From Ruminococcus sp. (GTDB lineage: Bacteria > Bacillota > Clostridia > Oscillospirales > Acutalibacteraceae), in contig JAFRDE010000031.1 of the NCBI GenBank assembly GCA_017403985.1, forward strand, positions 1-64,000: a DNA stretch of 64,000 nucleotides, in the 5' to 3' direction. Positions within the stretch are counted from its first letter, which is position 1. Each line of letters begins with the position of its first letter. This document shows, in pieces, positions 16,406-24,716 of the stretch. Under the pieces are notes generated by a model that saw nothing but the letters and a program-made list of their open reading frames with translations, made no database searches and was not told the DNA's origin. Position numbers and translations under genes: made by a program.

Positions 16406-17647
16406 TTATTTCGCTTCTTCTTTTTGCAGCGGCGCCACCTGACGGTAAACCATAGCGGCTAAAAATTCGGAGTAGACGTTGCGCCAGATGGTGCTGTCAT
16501 GCAGACCTTCTTCACTAAGGTGCAGCACGATCTTATCCTCGGGATATCCCGTGTCCTTAAGACGGCTGACCATTTCTTTAACTAAGGTTCCGGTGTCGCT
16601 GTTTCCATCGGAACCCGCGAAGAAATACAGTACCGGCGATTCTGCATCAAAGCTCTTTTCTCCGAGATACGCGCGCCATGTATCGTCGTCATATTCCCAG
16701 AAGGAAGCCGACATCGCGCCGCAGGTACCGAACACCTCGGGGTACTCCATGGCGTCGAAGAAGCATTGCAGTCCTCCCAGCGAAGCGCCCGTGATCGAGG
16801 TGTGGAGCGCATCGGTATAAACGTTGTAGTGTTCCTGTATATACGGTACCAGCGTTTTGGCAATAAATTCCGCAAATTCGGAGCCGTTCATATAGTCTTC
16901 GCTGAAATTATCGTCGTAACTGCCGCCGACCATCGTTTCATGCATCTTTTCATCAAAGGACTCGCCGATATCGGGGACCATCTCGTAATCGCGCGCACCG
17001 GCGCTTTCGATCGCGACGACGATCGCTTTTTCGCCGGTCGCCGCCGTCATGGCTTTGACCTGCTCGTCGACGACCGGACAGCCCTTCAGCTCCTGTCCGT
17101 TTTCTCCGAGGAAAATAAAGCTCTGACCGTCGAGCACATAAACGGTCGCATACTTTTCTTTCGATGTGGGGTCGTAGTCGTCGGGCGTCCAGATGTGGAT
17201 CTTTTTGTCGAAGTCGAAGCCGCTGAGCGTGAGATCTTCATAGTCATGGACGTACTCGATCTCTTCGCCTACCGTATAGGGCAGCAGATCATCCTCTGTT
17301 TTGTACCAGCCGCTGATACACGGATTGAATGCGACTTTCGAAAAGCGGTTGATCTTTTCATCCTGATCGTCGCAGGTGACATATACCATATTGTAGCGGG
17401 AACAATCCCCCTCGCACGAGAAGGTGACGGAGTCGCTGTCCTCGCCCAGCTTTTCCATTTCTACGTCGGCGCTTTCGCCGCTGTTGCTGTTGAAAAAGGT
17501 TGCGACCGCCTTTGTGCTTTTGGCGCTGTCCCTGTAGTACAGGGTGTGCGTGTTCGGGTATGCTTTCGGCGTATCCTGTGCGCCGCACGCTGTGAACAGC
17601 GCGGTTATGATCACTGACGCTATCATCAGCGATATCACTTTTTTCAT
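16406..17647 (-). CDS. Esterase lipoprotein, paralogue without dockerin
   Basis: 413 aa. Lipobox LFTAC, with Cys21 as the lipid-modified residue, so held on the outer membrane face rather than through a dockerin. Residues 35-115 are a diverged counterpart of the CBM26-like region in the flanking genes. The hydrolase domain (140-400) has the nucleophile in GASLGG (Ser289) and an acidic-His end (EEGLHDSTIW). The ribosome site is poor, and the gene follows only 20 bp before the next paralogue, so the two are probably co-transcribed. It may act on products released by the dockerin-bearing sisters near the cell. Confidence 0.85.
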   Translation of the reverse strand: MKKVISLMIASVIITALFTACGAQDTPKAYPNTHTLYYRDSAKSTKAVATFFNSNSGESADVEMEKLGEDSDSVTFSCEGDCSRYNMVYVTCDDQDEKINRFSKVAFNPCISGWYKTEDDLLPYTVGEEIEYVHDYEDLTLSGFDFDKKIHIWTPDDYDPTSKEKYATVYVLDGQSFIFLGENGQELKGCPVVDEQVKAMTAATGEKAIVVAIESAGARDYEMVPDIGESFDEKMHETMVGGSYDDNFSEDYMNGSEFAEFIAKTLVPYIQEHYNVYTDALHTSITGASLGGLQCFFDAMEYPEVFGTCGAMSASFWEYDDDTWRAYLGEKSFDAESPVLYFFAGSDGNSDTGTLVKEMVSRLKDTGYPEDKIVLHLSEEGLHDSTIWRNVYSEFLAAMVYRQVAPLQKEEAK

Positions 17648-17737
17648 GTGTTTGTCTCTGTTCTTCTTATATTACTGTAATGATAATATCATGGCTATCT
17701 GAAGATTATCTGAAGAAAGCGAAATTGTCGGAGAAAA

Positions 17738-17772
17738 ATTATTGCGAAGAGCCGAAGCCCTTCGCAATAACA
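17738..17772 (-). repeat. Fragment of family B repeat / hairpin
   Basis: TTATTGCGAAGAG..GAAGCCCTTCGCAATAA inverted repeat just downstream of the third esterase gene; it may also act as its terminator. Confidence 0.45.
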
Positions 17773-17785
17773 AATAATCGATTAT

Positions 17786-19300
17786 TTACAGATCCATGCA
17801 CCAGCTCAGCATCTCCGGGAAGTACAGCGTCCAGAAGCCTTCGCTGTGGGTCGCCTCCGCGTCGGTGACGGTCGTCATCTTGTCCGTCGGGTAGCCGTGG
17901 TTCGTCATCCAGCCCTGCATCGCGGTGGCGTTGGTGTACAGCGCCTGTTCGAGCTGATCGCTCGTGCTGTTGCCGCAGAAGAAGTAGATGCGCGGTGTAT
18001 CGCCGGAGAAGTCCTTGTTGTTCAGATAGGTGTCCCAAACGCTCTTGTTATAGAGGATGAAAGCGGGGGAGAGAGCGCCGATGTAGCGGAACTTGTCCAT
18101 GTTCTCCATGCCGATGTAGAACGCCTCGATACCGCCGGAGGACGAGCCCGCGACGCCGCGGATGGAGTTGGTGTTGTAGTTGCTTTCCACATAGGGGATA
18201 ACGGTGTCGACTACAAAGTCGGAGAACGCCTTGCCGCCGCCGTTCTGATAGGAGCTGTCGGCGATAGAGGCGAGCTGTCCGAGGTTCGGGGTCAGCTCAT
18301 GGTTGCGTCTGGCGTCGGTATTGCCGCACGCAACACCGACCACGATCAAGCCGTCGCCGCCGTTCTGCATGAGAGAGAGCACGCTTTCGTCACATTCCCA
18401 CTCGTAGCCCGAGAGGGTGGTCGCCTGACCAAAGAGGTTCTGACCGTCGCACATATAGAGGACGGAGTATTTCTTGCTCTTGTCGTTGGCGTTATAGCCT
18501 TCGGGCAGCCAGATGTAGACGTTCTTCTTGTAGTTGCCGTCGGGATAGGTGAAGCTGACGGTGTTGAGCGTACCCTCGCCGTCCTGACCGTAGGGATATA
18601 CGCCGGCGAGATACTTGCCGCTGTATGCTTTGCCTTTATTAATAGGATCGACAAAGTAGCCGGAGCTCGCCTTGGTAACGGGCAGGTTGGTGGTCTGATC
18701 GGTACCGTTGTTGAAGATGACGCGATCGTACTGTGTGACGTCCACGGTCATGCTGTAGACCTTCTCGCCGAGGTTGTTGGTCGTGTAGTTGGTCATCTGT
18801 GTGCCGGGCCACGCCTTGAGCTTCGCACCCGATTTGCTGTTGAACAGATAAGCGTTTACCTTGCTCCAGTTCTTATTGTTGGTAAAGTGGATCGGGATAT
18901 TATTCTTCACCTTGGTGATGGTATCCTCCGGCTCGGTGGGAGCCTGTGTGGGCGGTTCCGTGGGCGCTAAAGTCGGTTCTTCGGTGGGCGATTCGGTGGG
19001 CAGGAGTTCACCCGCGGGGAATGCCGAGATGATACCCGCCAGATAGCGCTGGATCATCGTCGCGTCGATGATCGTCAGCTCGTCGTCTGCGTCAACGTCG
19101 CCGCGCTTCTGCGCCGCTTCATCCAACTCTATGATCGACGCTTCAAAGCGCTGGATATAGGTCACGTCGATAACATTGACGTCCTCGTCGCCGTCTACGT
19201 CGCCGTACAGCTCTGCCGCCGTTGTGATGATCGCCGTGCCGATTACCGTACCGCATAAAAGTACCGCGATCAGCAGGATGGATAACAGTCTTTTTTTCAT
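17786..19300 (-). CDS. Secreted esterase with N-terminal dockerin and CBM26-like module
   Basis: 504 aa from the ATG at 19300, preferred over one seven codons upstream because a purine-rich AAGGCGG lies before it and the signal peptide starts there. Order: signal peptide, type I dockerin with two clear loops (DVDGDEDVNVIDVTYIQRF and DVDADDELTIIDATMIQRYL), a Pro/Thr/Glu linker, a good CBM26-like module (FTNNKNWSKVNAYLFN, AWPGTQM, VIFNNGTDQT), then the PF00756-type hydrolase with its nucleophile in GSSSGG. Better conserved in dockerin and CBM than the 14946 paralogue. CBM26 binds starch, so this enzyme probably works on or near starch as part of a surface complex. Confidence 0.88.
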   Translation of the reverse strand: MKKRLLSILLIAVLLCGTVIGTAIITTAAELYGDVDGDEDVNVIDVTYIQRFEASIIELDEAAQKRGDVDADDELTIIDATMIQRYLAGIISAFPAGELLPTESPTEEPTLAPTEPPTQAPTEPEDTITKVKNNIPIHFTNNKNWSKVNAYLFNSKSGAKLKAWPGTQMTNYTTNNLGEKVYSMTVDVTQYDRVIFNNGTDQTTNLPVTKASSGYFVDPINKGKAYSGKYLAGVYPYGQDGEGTLNTVSFTYPDGNYKKNVYIWLPEGYNANDKSKKYSVLYMCDGQNLFGQATTLSGYEWECDESVLSLMQNGGDGLIVVGVACGNTDARRNHELTPNLGQLASIADSSYQNGGGKAFSDFVVDTVIPYVESNYNTNSIRGVAGSSSGGIEAFYIGMENMDKFRYIGALSPAFILYNKSVWDTYLNNKDFSGDTPRIYFFCGNSTSDQLEQALYTNATAMQGWMTNHGYPTDKMTTVTDAEATHSEGFWTLYFPEMLSWCMDL

Positions 19301-19459
19301 AATAACACCCGCCTTGTTCATAATAGTGATGACCGGCTCAAGCCATCATTACTGCTGATTCTATTATAACTGTTTTGCGGAAGATTTCAATATTTTTCTG
19401 TTTCTGTGAACGATTTATTAATACTTTATTAATATCGTCTTTCAATGCAATCCATCCTA

Positions 19460-19489
19460 TTGACAAGGAAATACCAATTTTGATATAAT
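19460..19489 (+). promoter_or_regulatory. SigA-type promoter (extended -10)
   Basis: TTGACA at 19460, 18-bp spacer, TATAAT at 19484, about 80 bp before the TTG start. Confidence 0.75.
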
Positions 19490-19568
19490 AACTATAATTA
19501 TTATAATAGGATTAGTATGATTAGTTTGCATACAATCGTAACAACGTTTGCAGACAGGAGGAATTCAG

Positions 19569-20681
19569 TTGGCTGAAAATGAAAAAGACAATCTGAATGA
19601 AAACGACAGCCGGAACGAAGCTGATGATTTGTACGAAGCCGATGATCGGAACGAAACCGACGTCCCGAACGAGGATGATGAACTGAATAGAAATGACAGC
19701 TCGTTTGATGACGACAGCCTATATGAACCGATAGACGTCAGTGAACCCCGCGCGCCCATCAGAGAGATAGATGTGATAGAAGAGGCGCTCGCGATACGCC
19801 GGCGCGACTGGATCAAATCCAATCTGACCTATATATTTGCCGGGATCGGTATCGTGGTGGTAGTGCTGATCGCCCTGCTGATCAATATGTTTTTTCAGAA
19901 CAGCAATCCGATGAGCCGTTTTACCGCTTCACTGTCGAAGAATTTTAACTCATCCTTTCGTTTCAATATCCAAATGACGGAAGATGATGAGCCGATGATG
20001 AGCTACGACGGCGCGATCGACGTCAGCCGTTCCAAGCATACGGCTAAGGCGACATATGAAGCGGATTACAACCGCTATCAGTTTTCCGGCGCGGTGTACG
20101 CCGATAAGGCAACCGCCAAAAAGGGCACCTATTATCAGAAAAAATGGCTGATAAGGGAGTGTCTTGATAACGCGCAGGACTTCTTTGACTTCGACCGCGA
20201 TTTCCGCTCGGGCGGCTTTGACGCCGGTTCGTTCCTGCGATTTACCGGGCTTACTTCCGATTTCTCGACCCGAGAGCTGAATACCTTTATCAATACGCTG
20301 ATGAAGCGTTTATCCACCGACAGCGCTATCGCGACGATCACCTCCGAAAAGGTGGACGGTGAGGAACGTTTTCATTATGATATCAGCTTACAGGCTTTAT
20401 TTGAAATGATCAAGAGCGACGGAGCGTCGGTCTTTTACCGCGCGACGGATTATGATACCTTCTGCCGGGTGTATGAGGAGAACAAAGACGCGATAGCCGA
20501 CGCAAAATGTACGCTGGATTTTTCCGTGAACAACGCGGGAAATATGACGATGCTGGAAGCGAAAATCGCTGTGAACGGAAAAGCGTACGGCATGACCTGC
20601 CGTATGAGCGATTTCGGCAAGGCGGAGGTCGAGCTTCCCCAAAGCTTTTATAAGGCTGCGGAGATCACACCGGCTGAATAA
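19569..20681 (+). CDS. Membrane protein with acidic Asn/Glu/Asp N-terminus, function unknown
   Basis: 370 aa. TTG start at 19569, set by AGGAGG exactly 7 bp upstream. Residues 1-60 are a low-complexity acidic tail of repeated N-E/D-D units. One membrane helix follows (about 95-117), then a 250-residue extracytoplasmic domain with mixed alpha/beta pattern. The topology, cytoplasmic acidic tail with an outside domain, suits a sensor or anchor. It opens a cluster with a PP2C phosphatase 21 bp downstream and an L,D-transpeptidase, which suggests a link to phosphorylation-controlled wall synthesis. No family recognised. Confidence 0.75.
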   Translation: MAENEKDNLNENDSRNEADDLYEADDRNETDVPNEDDELNRNDSSFDDDSLYEPIDVSEPRAPIREIDVIEEALAIRRRDWIKSNLTYIFAGIGIVVVVLIALLINMFFQNSNPMSRFTASLSKNFNSSFRFNIQMTEDDEPMMSYDGAIDVSRSKHTAKATYEADYNRYQFSGAVYADKATAKKGTYYQKKWLIRECLDNAQDFFDFDRDFRSGGFDAGSFLRFTGLTSDFSTRELNTFINTLMKRLSTDSAIATITSEKVDGEERFHYDISLQALFEMIKSDGASVFYRATDYDTFCRVYEENKDAIADAKCTLDFSVNNAGNMTMLEAKIAVNGKAYGMTCRMSDFGKAEVELPQSFYKAAEITPAE

Positions 20682-20702
20682 GCCCGACGATGAGGTGACC
20701 TT

Positions 20703-21446
20703 ATGAGAAAAAACAAAATCGAATATGCCGTTGTATGCGCTGTCGGTAAGGTCAGGCGCAATAACGAAGATAACTTCTGCTGCTGCGGTCATATCCGCGA
20801 GGACGTCAATTCCGTAGAGGACGTCGCTTACAGCGGTACCGCGGACGCGGACGCCAACGAGCTCTTTGCCGTATTTGACGGTATGGGAGGCGAGGCGTGC
20901 GGCGAGGTTGCGTCCTATGTCGCCGCGAACCAGTCGCTGGTATTTCTCCGTTCCAAGGACGCGTATCAGGAGTATCTGTATGAGCTGACGATGCAGATCA
21001 ACGCAAAGATCCTGCAGGCGACCGAAGCGCGATCGCTGGTGCTGATGGGTACTACCGCCGCGATGCTGCAGGTATGCTCGGAAGACGTTTATATCCTCAA
21101 TTCGGGCGACAGCCGGATCTATAAGCTGTCCGATCATGAGCTCAGACAGATCTCTCAGGATCACATTTCCGTTGCGTACGGCGGCAAGGCGATCACCCAG
21201 TTTTTGGGGATGCCGGAGGGCTACGAGCCCGCTCCCTACGCCGCGAAAGGAAAATTCAGACCGGGCGATATGTTCCTGCTGTGCTCCGACGGCGTGACCG
21301 ATATGCTCACCGACGAGGAGATCTGCCGTATCATAGACGATAAAATGGACGTTGACATTTTAGCGCGCGCATTGGTCGACGCGGCGCTCGATAAAGGCGG
21401 CGTCGACAATACGACCGCGATACTGCTGCGATTCTCCAAGGGATGA
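20703..21446 (+). CDS. PP2C-family serine/threonine phosphatase
   Basis: 247 aa, ATG with GAGGTGA ribosome site. All PP2C landmarks are present in order: RRNNEDN (near residue 18), DGMGG (near 60), TTAAM, GDSRIY (near 138), LLCSDGVTD and the last metal Asp in VDNTTAILL. These enzymes need Mn/Mg and reverse Ser/Thr kinases in the cytoplasm. The usual partner PASTA kinase is not in this window. A Cys-rich NFCCCG segment follows the first motif. Probably co-transcribed with the membrane protein before it. Confidence 0.92.
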   Translation: MRKNKIEYAVVCAVGKVRRNNEDNFCCCGHIREDVNSVEDVAYSGTADADANELFAVFDGMGGEACGEVASYVAANQSLVFLRSKDAYQEYLYELTMQINAKILQATEARSLVLMGTTAAMLQVCSEDVYILNSGDSRIYKLSDHELRQISQDHISVAYGGKAITQFLGMPEGYEPAPYAAKGKFRPGDMFLLCSDGVTDMLTDEEICRIIDDKMDVDILARALVDAALDKGGVDNTTAILLRFSKG

Positions 21447-21552
21447 TTCGCTTTGATATGGCTTTTTAACCGTTTATCTGGCTGAGCGTCCGCGGACTTT
21501 GCTCCGCGTCGTATCTGACAGAAATCGAAATCAGGGAAAAGACAGGGATATT

Positions 21553-22476
21553 ATGGAATATAAAAATAATAAAACGGGCAATCGCAGGAGATACAAATCC
21601 CGCTATCACAGCCCGCACAACTACAAAACCAAACACACCGGCTCGTCCAACCGCGCGCCGATCCTGATCGGCGTCGCTACCTTTGTGATACTGGCGTCGC
21701 TGGTGCTGGTATTCGCGTTCGGCGATAATATCTATACGTTTTTGGACAACACCTTCCATCCTTCGGCGCTGCCACTGCCCGAGGGCGAGACCATGGGCGT
21801 GGTGCTGGCGACGGAAGAAGCCGACGCGCCTACCGAAGAGCCCGCTCCCGAAGCGACACAGGCGCCCGTTGCGCAGCATGACGAGTTCAACCGTCTGCTC
21901 GCCGCCGCGGGGCTGAAGGCGGATGAGCTCAACGGCAGCCAGATGATTTTTGTCGAGAGCGAAGGCACCTCGGCAAAGGTGTATTGCTATGAGAAGGATT
22001 CCGGCGGTATCTGGGCTCCGAAGTATGATGTGCTGCAGGGCTATGTCGGTACCGGCGGTGTGTCTGCCAACATCGGTCCGGCGGACGATACCACTCCGAT
22101 CGGTACCTACAAGTTTGAATTCGCGTTCGGCACCAACAGCGATCCCGGTACCGCGTTCGAATATACGATGGTCGACTACAACACCCAGTGGGTCACCGAT
22201 CCCGCATCGATGAACTACAACCGTATGGTCTGGGCAGGCGGCGTCGTAGCGGATTACGCATCTTGCCAGCAGCTTTCCGAGTACACCAAAAGCTATCCGT
22301 ACGCGGTGGTATTTGATTATAACCGCAACCCCGTCGATCCGTCGATGGGCTGCGCGAAATTCTTGCATGTGTCGAGTGAGCCGACCTACGGCGGCGTAGG
22401 TATCTCCGAGGCGGCGCTGGGCACGATCCTCCAGTGGCTGACCCCCGACGCGAACCCGACGATCTCGATTTTTTGA
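21553..22476 (+). CDS. L,D-transpeptidase (YkuD-like), membrane-anchored
   Basis: 307 aa from the ATG at 21553, which has an AGGGA site; a TTG 18 codons upstream is less likely. Basic cytoplasmic start (about 1-35), one membrane helix (about 36-58), a Pro/Glu/Ala linker (80-105), then the catalytic region (about 130-307). The C-terminal DPSMGCAKF block matches the S-x-GC catalytic motif of YkuD enzymes, with Cys as nucleophile. The usual preceding HG pair is not obvious, so substrate handling may differ. These enzymes make 3-3 cross-links in peptidoglycan or attach proteins to it. Follows the PP2C phosphatase with a 106-bp gap. Confidence 0.8.
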   Translation: MEYKNNKTGNRRRYKSRYHSPHNYKTKHTGSSNRAPILIGVATFVILASLVLVFAFGDNIYTFLDNTFHPSALPLPEGETMGVVLATEEADAPTEEPAPEATQAPVAQHDEFNRLLAAAGLKADELNGSQMIFVESEGTSAKVYCYEKDSGGIWAPKYDVLQGYVGTGGVSANIGPADDTTPIGTYKFEFAFGTNSDPGTAFEYTMVDYNTQWVTDPASMNYNRMVWAGGVVADYASCQQLSEYTKSYPYAVVFDYNRNPVDPSMGCAKFLHVSSEPTYGGVGISEAALGTILQWLTPDANPTISIF

Positions 22477-22491
22477 TTCGAATAGACTGAT

Positions 22492-22518
22492 TGTAGGGGA
22501 GGGGCTTGCTCCTCCCGC
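22492..22518 (+). repeat. Dispersed repeat, family C (short copy)
   Basis: TGTAGGGGAGGGGCTTGCTCCTCCCGC, a small palindrome-like unit related to the longer one at 24632 and a fragment near 35330. Confidence 0.55.
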
Positions 22519-22556
22519 TATCATTTAGATGTGAGCAGAGCCCACCCAAATAAATG

Positions 22557-22590
22557 AGCCCTTCCGTGACGCGGAAGGGCTTTTCGTTTG
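22557..22590 (+). terminator. Terminator between converging genes
   Basis: 10-bp perfect stem AGCCCTTCCG / CGGAAGGGCT, loop TGACG, then TTTCGTTTG. Confidence 0.85.
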
Positions 22591-22628
22591 CGTGTGAAAT
22601 TGTTTTGCGTGAAACAAATGCTCTAATT

Positions 22629-23573
22629 TCAACTGTTATCTGAAGGCTGTTTCTTATTCTTCTTGAACATCTCCGTCGGCAGCTGGGCGATGATGATAGC
22701 GATAAGCATGATCCCGCATCCGATCCATTCGTTCGCCTTGGGGATCGCATTCATGAAGATCACGCCGCCGATGACGGCAAAGACGCTCTCCATGCTCATC
22801 AGGATCGAGGCGAGGGTGGGGCTGGAGATGTATTTCTGTCCGATGATTTGCAGGGTATAGGCGACGCCGCTGGACATCAGCGCAAGGTACAGCAGCGGCT
22901 TCCATGCACTCAGGATCGCCGAAACATCCGGCTTTTCGAAGATCAGCATCAGGATCGCGGATAAGACGCCAGTCACGAAAAACTGGATGGCGCTGAGCTT
23001 GACGCCGTCCACCTCGCCGATATAGCGGTCAACGCAAAGGATCTGTACCGCGAACGCCATGCCGCAGATCAGCACGACGACGTCGCCGAGATACAGCGCG
23101 CCGAATCCGTCGTACAGACAAAGAAAGTACAGTCCAACGGTGGCGAGGATCACGGCGATCCCGACCGTCAGACCGGGCTTCTTATGCAGAAACAGTCCGA
23201 AGATCGGTACAAATATGATGTATAAAGCGGTCAGAAATCCGCTGTGCGCAGAGACGGGCGCGCCCTCGGGGTAGAGGGAGATGCCGAACTGTTGCAGGTT
23301 GACGGAGACGCACAGCATCACGCCGCAGATCACGCCGGCTTTGATCAGTTTTCTGCGGTCGGCGGGGTTGCTTTCGAGCAGTTTTTTGCCCTGTATGCGG
23401 CGTATGACAGCCGCGACGGGGATGAGCGCGACGGACGCGATCAGGGATCGCAGGGCGTTGACCGTAAAAGGCTGAACGCTGTCCGCGAGCTTTTCCTGAG
23501 CGACAAAGGCGAATCCCCAGATGATCGCCGCCGTCAGCAGCAGTACCGACGACAGCGCTTGGTGTTTTTTCAT
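22629..23573 (-). CDS. DMT/EamA-family transporter
   Basis: 314 aa, ATG with GGAGG ribosome site 7 bp upstream. Ten hydrophobic helices in two repeats of five, as in EamA drug/metabolite exporters. The first helix carries AAIIWGFAFVAQ, and each half ends in a typical Gly/Pro-rich helix pair (NLQQFGISLYPEGAPVSAHSG at the start of the fourth helix). Helices run to residue 302, with a basic KKNKK tail in the cytoplasm. The substrate cannot be told; amino-acid or metabolite export is usual. Single gene, converging with the envelope cluster. Confidence 0.88.
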   Translation of the reverse strand: MKKHQALSSVLLLTAAIIWGFAFVAQEKLADSVQPFTVNALRSLIASVALIPVAAVIRRIQGKKLLESNPADRRKLIKAGVICGVMLCVSVNLQQFGISLYPEGAPVSAHSGFLTALYIIFVPIFGLFLHKKPGLTVGIAVILATVGLYFLCLYDGFGALYLGDVVVLICGMAFAVQILCVDRYIGEVDGVKLSAIQFFVTGVLSAILMLIFEKPDVSAILSAWKPLLYLALMSSGVAYTLQIIGQKYISSPTLASILMSMESVFAVIGGVIFMNAIPKANEWIGCGIMLIAIIIAQLPTEMFKKNKKQPSDNS

Positions 23574-23591
23574 ATAATCCTCCGAACTATC

Positions 23592-23665
23592 AGGCTCCCT
23601 TTGGTAAAGGGAGCTGTCGACGAATGTCGACTGAGGGATTGTATAAACGATCGAGCGTTAGCGAG
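23592..23665 (+). repeat. Dispersed palindromic repeat, family A
   Basis: GGCTCCCTTTGGTAAAGGGAG hairpin, GTCGACGAATGTCGAC hairpin, then TGAGGGATTGTATAAACGATCGAGCG. Nothing else recognisable lies between it and about 23890. Confidence 0.8.
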
Positions 23666-23894
23666 AAACCATTATATATGGTTTTCGTTGTAATCGGAAA
23701 ATGATACACACTTTCCGAGACCGTTTGGAATTAATAAAGGGACGCTGTTCCAGTCCATCATACAAGAAGCGAATAATTATGTCAAGAAGCGCGGCTTTTC
23801 ACACTCTGTATTCGGCAGATTTGCACAAAATTTTTTATTTTTCCAATACGTCACTATAGCACGATAAAAAAGATGTATCATTACCAACGATAAC

Positions 23895-23985
23895 TTTTAA
23901 GTCGGTACAGAGATGCCGACAAGGTTTGAATGTAATACCCCTGCCTTGTTCTGCCTTGTCCGCATCGGATGAGGCTTTTTATTTT
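23895..23985 (+). promoter_or_regulatory. PyrR-dependent attenuator leader of pyrR-uraA
   Basis: Three mutually exclusive structures are readable. The hairpin GTCGG / CCGAC (23901-23920) displays CAGAGA, the conserved part of the PyrR-binding loop. GACAAGG (23918-23924) can instead pair with CCTTGTC (23954-23960) as antiterminator. That same CCTTGTC is the 5' arm of a terminator (23953-23962 with 23966-23975, loop CAT, then TTTTTATTTT). With UMP-bound PyrR the first hairpin forms and the terminator follows. The arrangement is the known pyr design. Confidence 0.8.
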
Positions 23986-24086
23986 GGTGAATGGTTAACG
24001 GTGAATGGTGAATGGTTGAGGGCGGGCTTTGCCCGCACCCGATTTGTGTGATACCGACTGCTGTTCAAATGGTTATGAGGTTTACT

Positions 24087-24623
24087 ATGGAGTATAAGGC
24101 TGCGCTGATGTCGTCCGACGACGTCGACAGAGCGCTCAAGCGCATATCGCACCAGATCATCGAAAAGAATCACGGGCTCGAGAACGTATGCCTGATCGGT
24201 ATCCGTACCCGCGGCGTGCCGCTGGCAAAGCGTCTGCAGCGTCATATCGAGGCGATCGAGGGCGTCACAGTGCCGGTAGGGGAGTTGGATATCACGCTCT
24301 ACCGCGACGATCTGTCGCGCATCGGTGAGATGCCCGCGGTCAGGGGCAGCAGCGTGGATTTCAGCATCGAGGATAAGACCGTGGTGTTGGTCGACGACGT
24401 CATCTATACCGCCCGTACCGCGAGAGCCGCGATGGAAGCGGTCATGAAGCTCGGCCGTCCCGCTAAGATCCAGCTCTGCGTTCTGGTAGATCGCGGTCAT
24501 ACGGAGCTGCCAATCCGCCCCAACTTCGTCGGGAAAAATATCCCCACATCGACCGACGAGGTGGTAGCGGTCCGCCTGACGGAAACGGACGGCGAGAACG
24601 CGGTGAAACTGTATATCAAATAA
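24087..24623 (+). CDS. pyrR: PyrR: pyrimidine attenuation regulator / uracil phosphoribosyltransferase
   Basis: 178 aa from the ATG at 24087 with GAGG just upstream; earlier in-frame starts lack a ribosome site and add an unlikely tail. Type I phosphoribosyltransferase fold with the PRPP loop VVLVDDVIYTARTARAA near residue 99, where most PyrR proteins have FTGRT, and the LIGIRTRGVPLA motif near residue 37. Binds pyr mRNA leaders in response to UMP and causes termination; also has UPRTase activity. The RNA target is visible directly upstream, and uracil permease follows. Confidence 0.95.
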   Translation: MEYKAALMSSDDVDRALKRISHQIIEKNHGLENVCLIGIRTRGVPLAKRLQRHIEAIEGVTVPVGELDITLYRDDLSRIGEMPAVRGSSVDFSIEDKTVVLVDDVIYTARTARAAMEAVMKLGRPAKIQLCVLVDRGHTELPIRPNFVGKNIPTSTDEVVAVRLTETDGENAVKLYIK

Positions 24624-24631
24624 ACCTATTT

Positions 24632-24688
24632 TGTAGGGACGGGCATTGCCCGTTCGCGGACGATCGATGATCGTCCCTACTGAATAAA
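24632..24688 (+). repeat. Dispersed palindromic repeat, family C
   Basis: GTAGGGACG ... CGTCCCTAC terminal inverted repeat with inner GGGCATTGCCC and GACGATCGATGATCGTC hairpins, between pyrR and uraA. Confidence 0.7.
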
Positions 24689-24716
24689 TATTATTTTCCA
24701 TAAGGGGGAAATCCAA

